Source: Methyloversatilis discipulorum
GTDB lineage: Bacteria; Pseudomonadota; Gammaproteobacteria; Burkholderiales; Rhodocyclaceae
Assembly: GCF_000385375.1 (NCBI RefSeq)
Contig: NZ_ARVV01000001.1
Location: forward strand, 3,162,001-3,226,000
Reading direction: 5' to 3'
Length of the DNA: 64,000 nt
The notes under the pieces are model-generated. The model was not told where the DNA came from and did not search any database. It saw nothing but the letters and a program-made list of their open reading frames with translations. Below, in pieces: positions 63,499-64,000 of the stretch. Within the stretch, counting starts at the first letter, position 1. Every line of letters begins with the position of its first letter. The translations under genes and the position numbers were made by a program.

Positions 63499-64000
63499 CC
63501 GCCCCGCTGACCGCTCAGCTGACCACACTCCCCGCCGACCTGCCGGCGCCCGCCGACGACGGTGCTGCCGCCCACCTCGAAGGCCTGCTCCTGCCGGCGC
63601 TCGCGCTGCCGGCAACCGACGGCTGCACGGTGCAGCTGTCGACGCTGCCCGGCCTGCAGGTGATCTACATCTACCCGATGACCGGCCGACCCGGCGTGCC
63701 GCTGCCCGAGGGCTGGGACGCGATACCGGGTGCGCGCGGCTGCACGCCGCAGTCCTGCGCCTTCCGCGATCACCACGCGGAACTGGCCGCACTCGGCGCC
63801 GGCGTGTTCGGCCTGAGCACGCAGGACAGCGACTATCAGCGCGAGGCGGCCACGCGTCTGCATCTGCCCTTCCCGCTGCTCAGCGACAGCGACCTCGCGC
63901 TGCGCGACGCACTGTCGCTGCCGGTGTTCGAGGTCGACGGTCGCCTGCTGTACCGCCGGCTCACGCTGATCGCCGACGCGGCGCGCATCGTCAAGGTGTT
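63495..64000 (+). CDS. Peroxiredoxin-like (AhpC/TSA family) protein, C terminus cut by window end
   Basis: The visible 168 residues include YIYPMTGRPGVP, PGARGCTPQSCAFRDHH with two Cys of a thioredoxin-fold peroxidase, and VFGLSTQDSDYQREAATRL. It overlaps the VOC gene by four bases, forming a GFA-VOC-peroxiredoxin run. The family uses the first Cys to reduce peroxides; here the usual motif order suggests a PrxQ-like member, but the end is missing. Confidence 0.85.
   Translation, partial: MTAPLTAQLTTLPADLPAPADDGAAAHLEGLLLPALALPATDGCTVQLSTLPGLQVIYIYPMTGRPGVPLPEGWDAIPGARGCTPQSCAFRDHHAELAALGAGVFGLSTQDSDYQREAATRLHLPFPLLSDSDLALRDALSLPVFEVDGRLLYRRLTLIADAARIVKV

Noticed and set aside
1..64000. CRISPR arrays, tRNA and rRNA genes, complete insertion sequences
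   Set aside because: I looked for repeats with spacers, cloverleaf-like clusters, and transposase signatures and saw none.

Overview
The window is high-GC DNA from a motile, polarly flagellated type of Gram-negative bacterium. It is very probably a betaproteobacterium of the Rhodocyclales/Burkholderiales sphere; a Methyloversatilis-like organism is my guess from gene content and not a proof. The evidence is the FlhDC master regulator next to motAB and a large che cluster, a trpGDC block, a PEP-CTERM protein, and the mdc malonate decarboxylase genes. I saw no rRNA, tRNA, CRISPR array or complete insertion sequence.

Bases 1-24,100 hold one chemotaxis and motility locus, all on the minus strand. 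Read in transcription order it is flhD-flhC, motA-motB, a membrane MCP, cheY, cheA, cheW, two large PAS/Cache MCPs, cheR-cheD-cheB, a STAS protein, three more MCPs, two cheV genes, cheY and the first codons of cheZ. Receptors signal to CheA through CheW and CheV, CheY carries the signal to the MotA/MotB-driven motor, and CheR/CheB/CheD adapt the receptors. Upstream of most transcription units I find the same promoter: a TCAAGTTT-like -35 box, 11 (sometimes 12) bases, and a GCCGTTA(A/C/G)-like -10 box. This is the FliA/sigma-28 pattern, and in three or four places it directly follows a hairpin terminator. One copy sits in front of flhD itself.

Bases 24,100-36,550 hold signalling genes: a receiver-GGDEF-EAL protein with a degenerate GGDEF site, a HDOD-receiver-GGDEF protein with an intact site and I-site, a MASE1-PAS-PAS histidine kinase, and a HDOD/kinase-like protein lacking the usual phospho-acceptor histidine. 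Among them are a Nudix hydrolase, a Tat-signal Rieske protein, a TonB-like protein, an HNH nuclease and a Spy/CpxP-like periplasmic protein. Bases 36,550-40,740 carry trpG-trpD-trpC without trpE beside them, then an AAA ATPase gene that looks acquired.

Bases 40,850-50,650 are a malonate utilisation island. A divergent GntR/FCD regulator faces a TRAP transporter (dctPQM) and mdcACDEGBH, with a perfect palindromic operator overlapping a good sigma-70 promoter between them. Bases 50,650-55,540 hold REP-like repeats, an ECF sigma factor with its DUF3379 anti-sigma partner, and a SWIM-SNF2 helicase.

Bases 55,540-64,000 are a patchwork: a PEP-CTERM protein, a signal-peptidase-I-like protein whose catalytic lysine is glutamine, two short degraded SNF2 fragments, a HigBA-type toxin-antitoxin pair, a frameshifted CopG-type antitoxin remnant, an azoreductase-like flavoprotein, an alpha/beta hydrolase, a REP cluster with a 128-bp tandem repeat, a DUF3597 protein, a GFA protein, a VOC protein and the start of a peroxiredoxin. 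I did not find an obviously new defence or biosynthetic system. The most unusual signals are the sigma-28 promoter on flhDC, the degenerate enzymes and the remnants in the last 9 kb.
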